Source: a virus. From it: a stretch of 64,000 nt of DNA. Under the pieces are notes generated by a model. The model saw only the letters and a list, made by a program, of their open reading frames with translations, searched no databases and was not told the origin of the DNA. The first letter of the stretch is position 1. Every line of letters starts with the position of its first letter. The stretch covers positions 1 through 64,000 of IMG/VR virus record IMGVR_UViG_3300046742_000152. The stretch is one strand, 5' to 3'. Of this stretch, positions 54,336 to 63,204 are shown piece after piece. A program made the translations under genes and the position numbers.

Positions 54336-56792
54336 TTATAATTTTGTGAAAATAAATTTATTATTTTTATAATCAAACTCAACAGAGTCATTATCGGATA
54401 TTTTTTTTGACAAAATATTTTTACAAAGGACTGATTCTATATGTTGATTAAATAATCTTTCTATAGGTCTTGCTCCCAAATTTAGTTCTTGCAACTTTAA
54501 AAGTAAAAAATCTAAAACGTTTTTTGAAATTTTAATTTTAATCTTTTTACCCTGTAATCTTTTGTTTAGCATTTTAATATAAATTGATATTATATCTTCA
54601 TAGTGATCATTGGTAAAATTTGAAAAAATAATAATATCACTTATACGATTAACAAATTCAGGGGAGAAATGTTTGCAAGCAAGTTTATGAATTTTTTCGT
54701 TGACAATATCTTGATCTATTTCAGCAGAAAGGAAGCCGACTGATTGAGAAGGTTTATCTAAGATGTCACTACCCAAGTTTCCAGTTAAAATAATTAAGCA
54801 ATTTTGAAAATCAGCTGTTCTACCATAGTTATCAGAAAGTTTTCCTTCATCTAATATTGAAAGAAGAGATTTTAATACATCAGGATGAGCCTTTTCAATC
54901 TCATCAAAAAGAACTACGCTGTAAGGCTTTTTGCGAACTTGATCAACTAAGTTACTACCCTCTTCATAGCCGACGTAACCAGGTGATGACCCTGTAATTT
55001 TTGAAGAGCTGGCAGAATCTGAAAACTCTCCCATATCAATTCTAATAATTTTATCTTCTCCTCCAAAAATAAATTTAGACATTTTTTTTGCCATTAAAGT
55101 TTTACCAGTACCAGTTTTCCCCAACAAAAGAAAAACACCCGCTGGTTTGTTCGGGTTATTCAATCCGCAAGCGGCTCTCTGAATGGATTGACAAATTTTT
55201 TGAACAGCAGTATTTTGTCCTATAATTTCTTTTTTAAGATTACCTTCTAATTTTAGATACTTATCATCTGAAGTCGAAGAGATAATTGAAAGTGGGATTT
55301 TAACTTTTTGAGAAATAATTTCTTCTATATTATTCTTCGTGATATATATTTTTTTCTTAGCTATTGTCTTTTGCCACTCATCTAATATTTTTTGATATTT
55401 TTCAAAGAGATCATCAATGCATTCTCCTAAAACTTGCTTCCTATCTTTGTCGGAAGTTGATTCTTCTTGGTCAATTAAAGACTCCAAAGAAGATTCTAGA
55501 TTTAAAATTTCTTGAGGGCGATTAAAATTTTTAACTTTTGCTTTTGCGGCAGCTTCATCTATAATGTCTATAGCCTTGTCAGGTAAAAAACGATCATTGA
55601 TATATCTAGAGCTAAGCTCTACCGCAGCTTCTAGAGCATTTCTTCTAAATTTAACTTGATGAAAAGATTCATATTCTGGCGCTAAGCTTTGCAAAATATT
55701 AAAACAGTCTTTTTTTGAAGGTTCTGAAACTAAAACTGTTTGGAATCTCCTGGATAATGCCGAATCTTTTTCTATAGAGTTCTTGAATTCTTTTAACGTG
55801 GTAGCTCCAATGCATTTTAAATTTCCACGAGCTAGTAAAGGTTTTAAAATATTTGCGGCATCCATTCCCCCTTCGGAATTTCCAGCTCCCATTAAAGTAT
55901 GAATTTCATCAATAAATAAAATATTATAATCAGAAGATTGAACTTGTTTTAAAATTTCTTTCAAACGTTCTTCGAACTGACCTCGATATTTAGTTCCTGC
56001 AATAACACTATTTAGATTTAACCCAAGAACTTGAGAGTTTAAAAGTATATCAGGCACTTGCTTCGATACTATTCTTTGAGCCAAACCTTCTATTAAGGCT
56101 GTTTTTCCCACCCCCGCTTCGCCTAAAATGATTGGATTATTTTTTACACGGCGACATAAAATTTCAATTACTTGGTCGATTTCTTCTTCTCGATTTACGA
56201 CTTGATCAAATTTACCTTCACTGGCTAATGCGGAATAATTAATAGAAAACTGATCTAAAGAGCTTGGCTCAAGATCTTTTTTTGGAGAAGGATTTGATTT
56301 GCGATCCTTAGTTTTGTTTAAAAATTTCTTTAAATCTTTACGCTTTTCTTCGACGTCGCCTTCAAGAGACAATTGAACAGCATCAAAAATAGAATTAGGT
56401 TCCAAATTAAAACTTAAAAATAGATTTTGAACGTTAGGGTTAGATCGTAAAGATAAAAAGATATGCTCAACCCCAACGTAATCATGTCCATAAGTCATGG
56501 CTAATTTAGAAGACTCTCTTAATAAAATTTTAAAGCTTTTTGAATAAGAGATATCAACTCTTTGATCGTTGGGCAAAAAAGAAGCAGGGAACTCTAGGGT
56601 TTTATTTTTTAAATCTTGCATGGAAAACGCAGACTCTCCGCCCATAGAATAAAACAAACTATCTTGAACTTTAAAAATTCCATACACTAAATGTATTGGT
56701 TCAACTAAATTAATCCTAGAATCAACACACAAATTTTTGGCAATTTTAATTGCTTGTTGAACGCGAGGGGTAAAGTTTGGAAGTATATCCAT
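54336..56792 (-). CDS. ClpC-like AAA+ unfoldase (818 aa)
   Basis: Full-length class 1 Clp ATPase: Clp_N repeats (1-150), AAA1 Walker A GEAGVGKT (224-231) and DEIH (295-298), a short M-like region (about 420-480) as in ClpC, and AAA2 Walker A GKTGTGKT (558-565) with DEIEKAH (630-636). The loop ends in VGF (685-687), the ClpP-docking tripeptide lost in ClpB. So it can probably feed host ClpP. Overlaps the polymerase gene as TAATG. Confidence 0.85.
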   Translation of the reverse strand: MDILPNFTPRVQQAIKIAKNLCVDSRINLVEPIHLVYGIFKVQDSLFYSMGGESAFSMQDLKNKTLEFPASFLPNDQRVDISYSKSFKILLRESSKLAMTYGHDYVGVEHIFLSLRSNPNVQNLFLSFNLEPNSIFDAVQLSLEGDVEEKRKDLKKFLNKTKDRKSNPSPKKDLEPSSLDQFSINYSALASEGKFDQVVNREEEIDQVIEILCRRVKNNPIILGEAGVGKTALIEGLAQRIVSKQVPDILLNSQVLGLNLNSVIAGTKYRGQFEERLKEILKQVQSSDYNILFIDEIHTLMGAGNSEGGMDAANILKPLLARGNLKCIGATTLKEFKNSIEKDSALSRRFQTVLVSEPSKKDCFNILQSLAPEYESFHQVKFRRNALEAAVELSSRYINDRFLPDKAIDIIDEAAAKAKVKNFNRPQEILNLESSLESLIDQEESTSDKDRKQVLGECIDDLFEKYQKILDEWQKTIAKKKIYITKNNIEEIISQKVKIPLSIISSTSDDKYLKLEGNLKKEIIGQNTAVQKICQSIQRAACGLNNPNKPAGVFLLLGKTGTGKTLMAKKMSKFIFGGEDKIIRIDMGEFSDSASSSKITGSSPGYVGYEEGSNLVDQVRKKPYSVVLFDEIEKAHPDVLKSLLSILDEGKLSDNYGRTADFQNCLIILTGNLGSDILDKPSQSVGFLSAEIDQDIVNEKIHKLACKHFSPEFVNRISDIIIFSNFTNDHYEDIISIYIKMLNKRLQGKKIKIKISKNVLDFLLLKLQELNLGARPIERLFNQHIESVLCKNILSKKISDNDSVEFDYKNNKFIFTKL

Positions 56793-59332
56793 TATCTGAT
56801 GTCTCCTAATTTCATGTAAATTTTTTCTTGCAAAGGTAAAATATTGTCAGCGAAAATAATGTCCGAAAACTTAGAACCAATTACACCTATTATATCATCT
56901 TTTTCTGGAAGTTTTTTTCCAGAATCTAAATATTCACTGTATTTAGCGCCTCTTGAATTATCCATGAACATTACTGGGTATTTACCATATTCATCATGTA
57001 ATATAAGTTTTACATATTTATTACCATTTCTGCTAGTGCCTTTATAATAATCAAAAACAATTCCAATAAATTTCCCTCTGCAAGAATCATTATTATAAAA
57101 ATCATTTGAATTATATATAATTTCAGAATCATTGAATACAGATTTTAAGTCACTACTATAACTATAACCCAAAAGCTTACTTTCAAAATACCAATTAGCA
57201 AATTTTTCATACTGCTTATTTTGTAAATAAATAGATTTATATTTTTCATATTTTGATTTAAAAGTATTAAATCTAGACTCCTTCATTAAAGGCTTGCCAT
57301 CTTTAGCAATTAAACCTTCTTTTGCGGCAGCGATAATATCTAGCAACATATAATTATATTTGGGAGCTAGGTCAATCGTTAATTTTTTTTCGCGATCAGT
57401 CAAAAGATTAAAGGACTGCGCTTCTAGAGCAAGCAGGGATCGACTGCAAGAATAACTAGGTAAGCAGCCAGCTTGAATCAAAGATGAAAGTATACCAATA
57501 TTAAGACCAGACTCTTTTGCTTGAACAAAAGTTTTAAATTTATTAGGCTGTTTTTTAGATCGAAACTTACTCAAAGATTGCAAAGATTTTTCACTTACAC
57601 CTTTGATGCTATTTAATCCAAATCTAATGTCCGAGTTTTCTTTAGAGAAATCCATTTCAGATCTCTCTAAATCTGGAGGTAATAATTTTATATTAAAAAA
57701 GGATAATTCTTTGCTGATTTGACTAATTTCTTCTTGAGGAGCTGGTTCAAACTTTGTCATTTTTAGCAAACTTAGAAAAAACTCTTGAGTATAATTGAAT
57801 TTTAAAAATGTAGTCCATGCTGCTAGCGTAGAATAGGCTATAGAGTGACTCTTATTAAAAGAATAATTTGCGCTATCTTCAGCGACCTTCCATAATATTT
57901 CACCAACTTCAGGTGGCAGATTATTTAAAGAAACTTTTTCTTTAATTTTATCTTGCCATAAAGACATTTGATCAACTTTTTTCTTTCCAACGATTCTCCT
58001 TAATTGTTCGGATTCGTCAAGGGAGAACCCAATCCTAACAGCCATTTTCATTAACTGCTCTTGGTATAAAGGTATGCCTCCTGTGTAGCTTAATTCTTCA
58101 GCAAAAAAATCATGAATAACATTAGAGTCATTTGTTTTTACGTATTCAGCATAAAGTTCTGTAAACTCCAAAGCCCCTGGACGAGCAATCGCTATAACCG
58201 CGCTAAGCTGCTCTAAACTTTTGGGTTTCACGGTTTTGCATACGCGAAAATTAGTATCAGCTTCAATTTGAAAAAGACCATGTGGAGATCTTAAGCTTTC
58301 TTGAAGAGGTAAGTAAATTGAAGGATCGTCTAAATTAACTTTTTTAATATCTACGTTAATATTATTACACACATCGTAAATAACACTCAATGTTCTTAAC
58401 CCAAGAATATCGAACTTTACCATGAGTTCAGAGACCCAATTCATGTCGTAACCAGTAATAATTGAGCCATCATTGGTGGATTGAAGAGGGCAAATTTCAG
58501 AGATTTTAAAGAATGATATTGCAATGCCAGAAGGGTGGACTCCTGTATTTTTATATAAGCCTTCGAGTTTTCGAGCTATTTTAAAGCACTCAGGATTTTC
58601 TTTTGACCAAGATAAAAACCTTTCACTTTCTTCAGTAGCTTTTTCCAAAGAAAAAACTTTACCAAATTTCTTGGGTATTAGGTCACTCACAGCATTAACA
58701 TCTTTTTCAGAAAACTCACTGACAATTTTTCCGCATTCTTTAATGCATAGCTTGCTGCTTAAACTGTTTAAGGTTAAAATTTTTGAAGTTCTTGAGGGGT
58801 TTTTCGCTTCAATGTAATCAATAACTTTTTGCCTATGCTCGTAAGCAATATCATTATCAACGTCAGCTAATAAGCTTCCGTCAAGATATGTTATTCCATC
58901 TACTTCAATTTTTTTTGCTCGACTTTCTGAAACAAATCGTTCGAAAAATAGTTCATACTTTACGGGGTCAATGCTGGTAACACCGATTAAAAATAAGACT
59001 AATGATCCTGCAGCTGACCCTCGACCAGGTCCGACGGGAATATTATTTTCATGACAAAAGTTAATAATATCCCAATTCAAAAGAATATAATCTGTGAAAC
59101 CAAGTTTGTTTAAAATTTCGAGTTCTGAAGATAATCTGGCAGAATAATTTTTACCTAAACTATTTTCTTTTAATTTTTTATCACACAAATTCTTTAAAAA
59201 AGTAAAATTATCAACATCATCTTTTAAATTTAGGCGTTCGTAGTATTTTTTATCTATTTCGATTTGGGGTAGGCGAACTCCAGGGGGTACACAATTTTTA
59301 TATTCAGTAAAATTATTAAAAAAATTTTTCAT
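56792..59332 (-). CDS. DNA polymerase III alpha, catalytic part (846 aa)
   Basis: C-family polymerase core without its PHP domain: GPGRGSAAGS (101-110), catalytic DVD (D157, D159) and KFDILGLRTL with D308. Finger, thumb and helix-hairpin-helix regions follow, and a C-terminal OB-fold-like segment (about 735-830). It begins at what is position about 250 in DnaE. ATG at 59332 overlaps the exonuclease TAA as TAATG; an ATG at 59350 is less likely. The PHP part is a separate gene at 59960-60715. Confidence 0.9.
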   Translation of the reverse strand: MKNFFNNFTEYKNCVPPGVRLPQIEIDKKYYERLNLKDDVDNFTFLKNLCDKKLKENSLGKNYSARLSSELEILNKLGFTDYILLNWDIINFCHENNIPVGPGRGSAAGSLVLFLIGVTSIDPVKYELFFERFVSESRAKKIEVDGITYLDGSLLADVDNDIAYEHRQKVIDYIEAKNPSRTSKILTLNSLSSKLCIKECGKIVSEFSEKDVNAVSDLIPKKFGKVFSLEKATEESERFLSWSKENPECFKIARKLEGLYKNTGVHPSGIAISFFKISEICPLQSTNDGSIITGYDMNWVSELMVKFDILGLRTLSVIYDVCNNINVDIKKVNLDDPSIYLPLQESLRSPHGLFQIEADTNFRVCKTVKPKSLEQLSAVIAIARPGALEFTELYAEYVKTNDSNVIHDFFAEELSYTGGIPLYQEQLMKMAVRIGFSLDESEQLRRIVGKKKVDQMSLWQDKIKEKVSLNNLPPEVGEILWKVAEDSANYSFNKSHSIAYSTLAAWTTFLKFNYTQEFFLSLLKMTKFEPAPQEEISQISKELSFFNIKLLPPDLERSEMDFSKENSDIRFGLNSIKGVSEKSLQSLSKFRSKKQPNKFKTFVQAKESGLNIGILSSLIQAGCLPSYSCSRSLLALEAQSFNLLTDREKKLTIDLAPKYNYMLLDIIAAAKEGLIAKDGKPLMKESRFNTFKSKYEKYKSIYLQNKQYEKFANWYFESKLLGYSYSSDLKSVFNDSEIIYNSNDFYNNDSCRGKFIGIVFDYYKGTSRNGNKYVKLILHDEYGKYPVMFMDNSRGAKYSEYLDSGKKLPEKDDIIGVIGSKFSDIIFADNILPLQEKIYMKLGDIR

Positions 59333-59970
59333 TATATGTTTGATTTCCAAATCATTGATTTAAATACTTTGAAGTTTTGCTCAATATCGTAAAGCGCATC
59401 ATGAAGTTTGTTTTCGTCAAAATCTATTTTAAATTTCTCACAAAGAGATTTTAAATTAGTTTTTAAACCTCTCTTCTTTATTTTTTGAAGTTTAAATTGC
59501 CACAGCGTTAGATCAGTTTCATCATACTCAATGTCAAGAGCGTTAGCTTTAGCTATACAATTCGTATCTATTAATCTATCTACATAAGAATAATCAGAGC
59601 GTTTTCCGCATAATAATCGATGAATGTTGTGAATGAAAATATCAAAACCTATAATGTTATGACCGACTATATAATAGTCAGGATTATAAATATAACTTTC
59701 AAATAAATTTAAAACTTCCAAAGGGTCTGTAGCTCGTTTTTGATAAACAGACTCTTTGAATCCAGTTACTTGCTTTGCTCCATCAGAAATTTTTAAATCA
59801 TTCCAGCGTAAATAAAAATCATATTTTTTTTCGATTTTATCGTGACTGCAAATTAAAAAAGCTAATTGCCAAGGTTTATTATCTAAGGATGCTAAATTTA
59901 AGCTGCAAGTTTCATAGTCAAAAACTATAAATTTCTTATTTTTTTTAAATCTTAATAAATTAGAGTTCAT
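59332..59970 (-). CDS. DnaQ-type 3'-5' exonuclease (212 aa)
   Basis: DEDDh exonuclease: Exo I FDYET with D18 and E20, Exo II HNIIGFD with D110, and Exo III HDALYD with H190 and D195. Proofreading subunit of the polymerase. The gene lies between those for the PHP domain and the catalytic part of Pol III alpha, and overlaps both (11 bases upstream and TAATG downstream). Start at 59970 chosen over 60024 for domain fit. Confidence 0.85.
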   Translation of the reverse strand: MNSNLLRFKKNKKFIVFDYETCSLNLASLDNKPWQLAFLICSHDKIEKKYDFYLRWNDLKISDGAKQVTGFKESVYQKRATDPLEVLNLFESYIYNPDYYIVGHNIIGFDIFIHNIHRLLCGKRSDYSYVDRLIDTNCIAKANALDIEYDETDLTLWQFKLQKIKKRGLKTNLKSLCEKFKIDFDENKLHDALYDIEQNFKVFKSMIWKSNI

Positions 59971-60715
59971 TGTAATTTTCCTTCCAACTTTCAAAACAAA
60001 ACTCACGACTTCCAAAGCCTTCAAGGTTAGGCTTAGATAGAGAGCTTTTTTTTAAGAAACCTCGATTGCAAATGCATTTATAAGTCTGCAAGGCATCTGC
60101 ATCTTCTCGATTTTTGTAGAAAATGCTTTTAGTTAATTCGGTTTTAAAACCATTATCTTTGCAAAATTTATTAACAATTTTATTTAAAATAAGGTCAGTA
60201 GGTAAATTGTTATTCTCTAAAAAAAAGATAGGATCAGTAAAAGAAAAATTTGGCAAGCAGTTTGAGAACAAAAAACTATTTTGATATAAAAAAGAATCAT
60301 AAAAAGGAATAGCTAGAATTAAATCATCATTATTCCAAAACTTTTTGAGACATTTAAAGGTTCCAACGCCATCAAAATCGCAATGAATTGAGCTATATAT
60401 CAAATTTAGTTTCTTGCAACCCTCATCATTTTTAGCTAAAACAATAACTTTATGAACAGAGGGAGACTCGGTTTCCGAATCACATTTAATCATAAGCCTT
60501 AACCCGAATACCAAATGAATATTTTCTTCTAAAGATATTTTTCTTGCCTGAAGAAAACCAGTTGGAGCATCCTCTATAAGAACGAACTGCTTTAAATCAT
60601 TTTCTAATAAAATATCAAAAATCGAATCAGAGCCTGAAGAGTTAGGAGAGCCTGGAGGATTTAGGGTTAAAATACTTTTGCCTATACTATAATGAGACTT
60701 AAATAAAGGTAACAT
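59960..60715 (-). CDS. Separate PHP-domain subunit of DNA polymerase III alpha (251 aa)
   Basis: Opening LFKSHYSIGKSIL, then DSIFDILLENDLKQFVLIED and a KISLEENIHLVFGLRLMIKC segment match the PHP start of DnaE. ALQTYKCICNRGFLKKSS near the end corresponds to the end of PHP. The metal-binding HxH of active PHP enzymes is replaced by HYS, suggesting a structural role. It stops where the catalytic gene's homology begins. Confidence 0.75.
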   Translation of the reverse strand: MLPLFKSHYSIGKSILTLNPPGSPNSSGSDSIFDILLENDLKQFVLIEDAPTGFLQARKISLEENIHLVFGLRLMIKCDSETESPSVHKVIVLAKNDEGCKKLNLIYSSIHCDFDGVGTFKCLKKFWNNDDLILAIPFYDSFLYQNSFLFSNCLPNFSFTDPIFFLENNNLPTDLILNKIVNKFCKDNGFKTELTKSIFYKNREDADALQTYKCICNRGFLKKSSLSKPNLEGFGSREFCFESWKENYNEL

Positions 60716-60726
60716 ATAATCTGTTT

Positions 60727-60755
60727 AGTTTACCAAAAAACCAATTAAAAGTCAA
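60727..60755 (-). promoter_or_regulatory. Near-leaderless promoter of the PHP-exo-pol-ClpC run
   Basis: TTGACT, 17-base spacer, TAAACT. Eleven bases to the PHP gene's ATG. Confidence 0.65.
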
Positions 60756-60758
60756 GCT

Positions 60759-61082
60759 TTATCTAAGAGATTTTAGAACTGAGATAATATATTCAATATT
60801 ATCATAAGAAATTTTTTCAACATTAAGATTTGATCTTGATTGACCGATTAAAAACCCATCTTCATTTTCAAAATCTCGTATCAAGTATGATATGAAATCA
60901 TGAGCCCCGTATTGCTTTAACCAATTCCAGTACATAGTTCTAGTTCCTTGCTTGCATTTTAATAAAACATCGTCAAAAATATACGTCTTTGCGTATAGAG
61001 TAACATCTCTAAAAGGATAAATTTGACTAGGCGGCTCACATAAATTAGATTCAATAATGAGTTTCACATAGAATGTATACAC
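60759..61082 (-). CDS. Hypothetical protein (107 aa)
   Basis: Not recognised. Beta-rich start (MYTFYVKLIIESN) and helical end. It sits within the replication genes, 3 bases after the nuclease-gene stop, so a DNA-replication accessory is likely. GTGTATACA lies just before the start codon. Confidence 0.55.
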   Translation of the reverse strand: MYTFYVKLIIESNLCEPPSQIYPFRDVTLYAKTYIFDDVLLKCKQGTRTMYWNWLKQYGAHDFISYLIRDFENEDGFLIGQSRSNLNVEKISYDNIEYIISVLKSLR

Positions 61083-61085
61083 AAA

Positions 61086-62150
61086 CTATAAATCAAAACT
61101 ATCTTTTTGAGTATTAAATTTTGGACAACCTTCGTAATGCATTTTTTCTAAATATTCCCCCACACTGTCATCTGGTGATAATTTATGCTCTTCACCTTCT
61201 TTGGCGGTTTTAATTATATTACCATCCGAATCTTTCAGGGCAAAAAAATCAAAAGGAAACTTATAATTACAATGCCACATAGGTGTTCCATCTTTTTTAA
61301 GTTGACCTGGCTGTTTAGCAAATCCGCAAGATAGCGGACCAGAGAAACTCTTGTCTTCGGGGTATGGCTGGTCTGCAGCAAAATTAGAGCAAGCAGTGTT
61401 ATAATTAAAGTTATCTAGATAAGATTGAATTTCTGTTAAGTGATACTCAAATCCATCAAGCTCATTAAGTGACATGGGTTCCATTTTTAGTACACCCTCT
61501 CCGTCTAAACCTAATAAATCAGATTCTAAATCAAATTTTAAAAAAAGGAATTCTGTTTGAAGCTCTTCGCAGTTGGGGTACATTTTTTTAACTGCCAAAC
61601 AATAAATTAAATTTTGTAAATTATTAGTAATTTCTTTTCCAACATAAACTTTTTTACTAGTTTTAAAATCCCTAATAACAGCTCTCTTACCTTTATCGTA
61701 CAAAAATAACTTATCTATAAAACCATATATATAATAATGTTTGTCACCATCATCGATCTCGATGTCAAAAGTTTTTTCCGATAAAGCTTCAAAAGGTTTT
61801 TCGTTTGAATCTCCGTAAAAATCATGATTTAAGCCATTCACAATGAAAGCGTCGATCATATCTAAATCTTCCGCAGAATTAACTGGAGGATCTTGTAGTC
61901 GAGCTTGAGTCTCAACTAATTTTAATACTGCTTTTGAGCCCGAGATAGAATTTTGTTTTATAATATTATTATAATGCTTTTTATGTCTATCTTTACCTAG
62001 GTATTCAAATATATTATGACACACACTACCTTTAGAAGCTCCTGAATTAGATGAATCTGGGATTTGATTGATATATTTGCACCAATAAACCCACGAGCAC
62101 TTTTCTACCGTGGAAATTCTACTCGCTGATAATCTAACTTTCTTACTCAT
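61086..62150 (-). CDS. PD-(D/E)XK nuclease, RecB/Cas4-like (354 aa)
   Basis: RLSASRISTVEKCSWVYWCKYI (about 6-27) is the N-terminal Cys-containing motif of Cas4/RecB-type nucleases, GFIDKLFL then VIRDFKTSK (around 155-180) the catalytic Asp and D-F-K. Four cysteines (C15 plus a C-terminal cluster) may bind an Fe-S cluster. Typical in phage replication or recombination cassettes. Overlaps the primase gene by 8 bases. Confidence 0.75.
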   Translation of the reverse strand: MSKKVRLSASRISTVEKCSWVYWCKYINQIPDSSNSGASKGSVCHNIFEYLGKDRHKKHYNNIIKQNSISGSKAVLKLVETQARLQDPPVNSAEDLDMIDAFIVNGLNHDFYGDSNEKPFEALSEKTFDIEIDDGDKHYYIYGFIDKLFLYDKGKRAVIRDFKTSKKVYVGKEITNNLQNLIYCLAVKKMYPNCEELQTEFLFLKFDLESDLLGLDGEGVLKMEPMSLNELDGFEYHLTEIQSYLDNFNYNTACSNFAADQPYPEDKSFSGPLSCGFAKQPGQLKKDGTPMWHCNYKFPFDFFALKDSDGNIIKTAKEGEEHKLSPDDSVGEYLEKMHYEGCPKFNTQKDSFDL

Positions 62151-63204
62151 ATTCAGACAAATATTTTATATTATTAAATAAATTTTTCGATAAAATCTTA
62201 TTAGAAAAAAGTTTTTTAGAATAGTTCAAAACTTGATTGCATATTTTTTTATGAGAAGCGTAATTAATTTCTTTTTTAATTAACCAATTATCAAAATCTG
62301 CAGCATTCATATCTCCAAAATCATTTTTAGTAGGTAAGCATATTCTTATTTTTTCAGCAGAGAAATAGCTTAAAAGCTTTAAAAATAATTTAATCGCAGA
62401 CTCTTTTCCGATATTTCTAGATTTCTGATTGTCGTTGTTCAATGAGATGCATATGTTTTTAGGATTTAACCCCATGATAATAGAGCATAAATGAGGGGAC
62501 AAAGAAGTTCCAAACGTCACCAAGCAATTTTTAAAACCTCGCTCGTATAGAGAAAGCATGTCGCCAACACTCTCCACTAAAATAATTTCTTTGGATTCTT
62601 GAATGCTATTTAAAATCGGAAAAGAATTAGTAAGGCGATCAAAATTATATAATGGATAAGCCCATGAACTTTTCTTTCCCATGTGCTTCCATTTTGGTCT
62701 ATTGCTAGATTGCGACATGTCTCTACCAGCAACCCCATGAATTTTTTGAAATTTATTAAAAATAGGAAAAACATATCTTTGGTACATTGCACCCGCAGTA
62801 CACATTCCTGAATTAAAAAAATTTAAAGTTTCATCGCTGATACCTTTGTTGTTGTAGAATTTATAATGAGGAAGTAGATTCTCAAACTCTTTAGAATTAA
62901 AAGTAGTCTCAGATTTTAAATGCGAAGATATTTTATTATTTTCAATTCTATCACTGAGATTAGTATTGGATAAAATTTCTTTAGCCGCAGAACTTCCAAC
63001 AGTTTTCTCGATTAAAACTGAGAAAGGCATGTAAGAGTCACCCGTGACATAATCTTTCCAAACTCCACTACCTTTAAAAATTTGAACAGCCTGAGGGTTG
63101 TCGCCACCTCGGTAAACAGCTGTTGATTGCCAGTATTCCCCGCGATCAAGAAGCGGATACTCTAAGTCTCTTAAAACACTTTCAATTTGTTGAGGATTGT
63201 TCAT
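62143..63204 (-). CDS. DnaG-type primase with TOPRIM domain (353 aa)
   Basis: The TOPRIM block EIILVESVGDMLSLYERGFKNCLVTFGTSL (about 207-236) has the Glu and the ICISLNNDNQ strand the metal site in altered form. The N-terminal half (KFYNNKGISDETLNFFNSG, AGRDMSQS) matches the RNA-polymerase part of phage primases. No zinc-finger is obvious at the start. Makes primers for the polymerase below. Stops 1 base before the helicase gene starts. Confidence 0.75.
   Translation of the reverse strand: MNNPQQIESVLRDLEYPLLDRGEYWQSTAVYRGGDNPQAVQIFKGSGVWKDYVTGDSYMPFSVLIEKTVGSSAAKEILSNTNLSDRIENNKISSHLKSETTFNSKEFENLLPHYKFYNNKGISDETLNFFNSGMCTAGAMYQRYVFPIFNKFQKIHGVAGRDMSQSSNRPKWKHMGKKSSWAYPLYNFDRLTNSFPILNSIQESKEIILVESVGDMLSLYERGFKNCLVTFGTSLSPHLCSIIMGLNPKNICISLNNDNQKSRNIGKESAIKLFLKLLSYFSAEKIRICLPTKNDFGDMNAADFDNWLIKKEINYASHKKICNQVLNYSKKLFSNKILSKNLFNNIKYLSEYE

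Noticed and set aside
59332-59350. Upstream ATG of the polymerase gene at 59350
   Set aside because: The ATG at 59332 forms a TAATG overlap with the exonuclease gene, as at many other junctions here.
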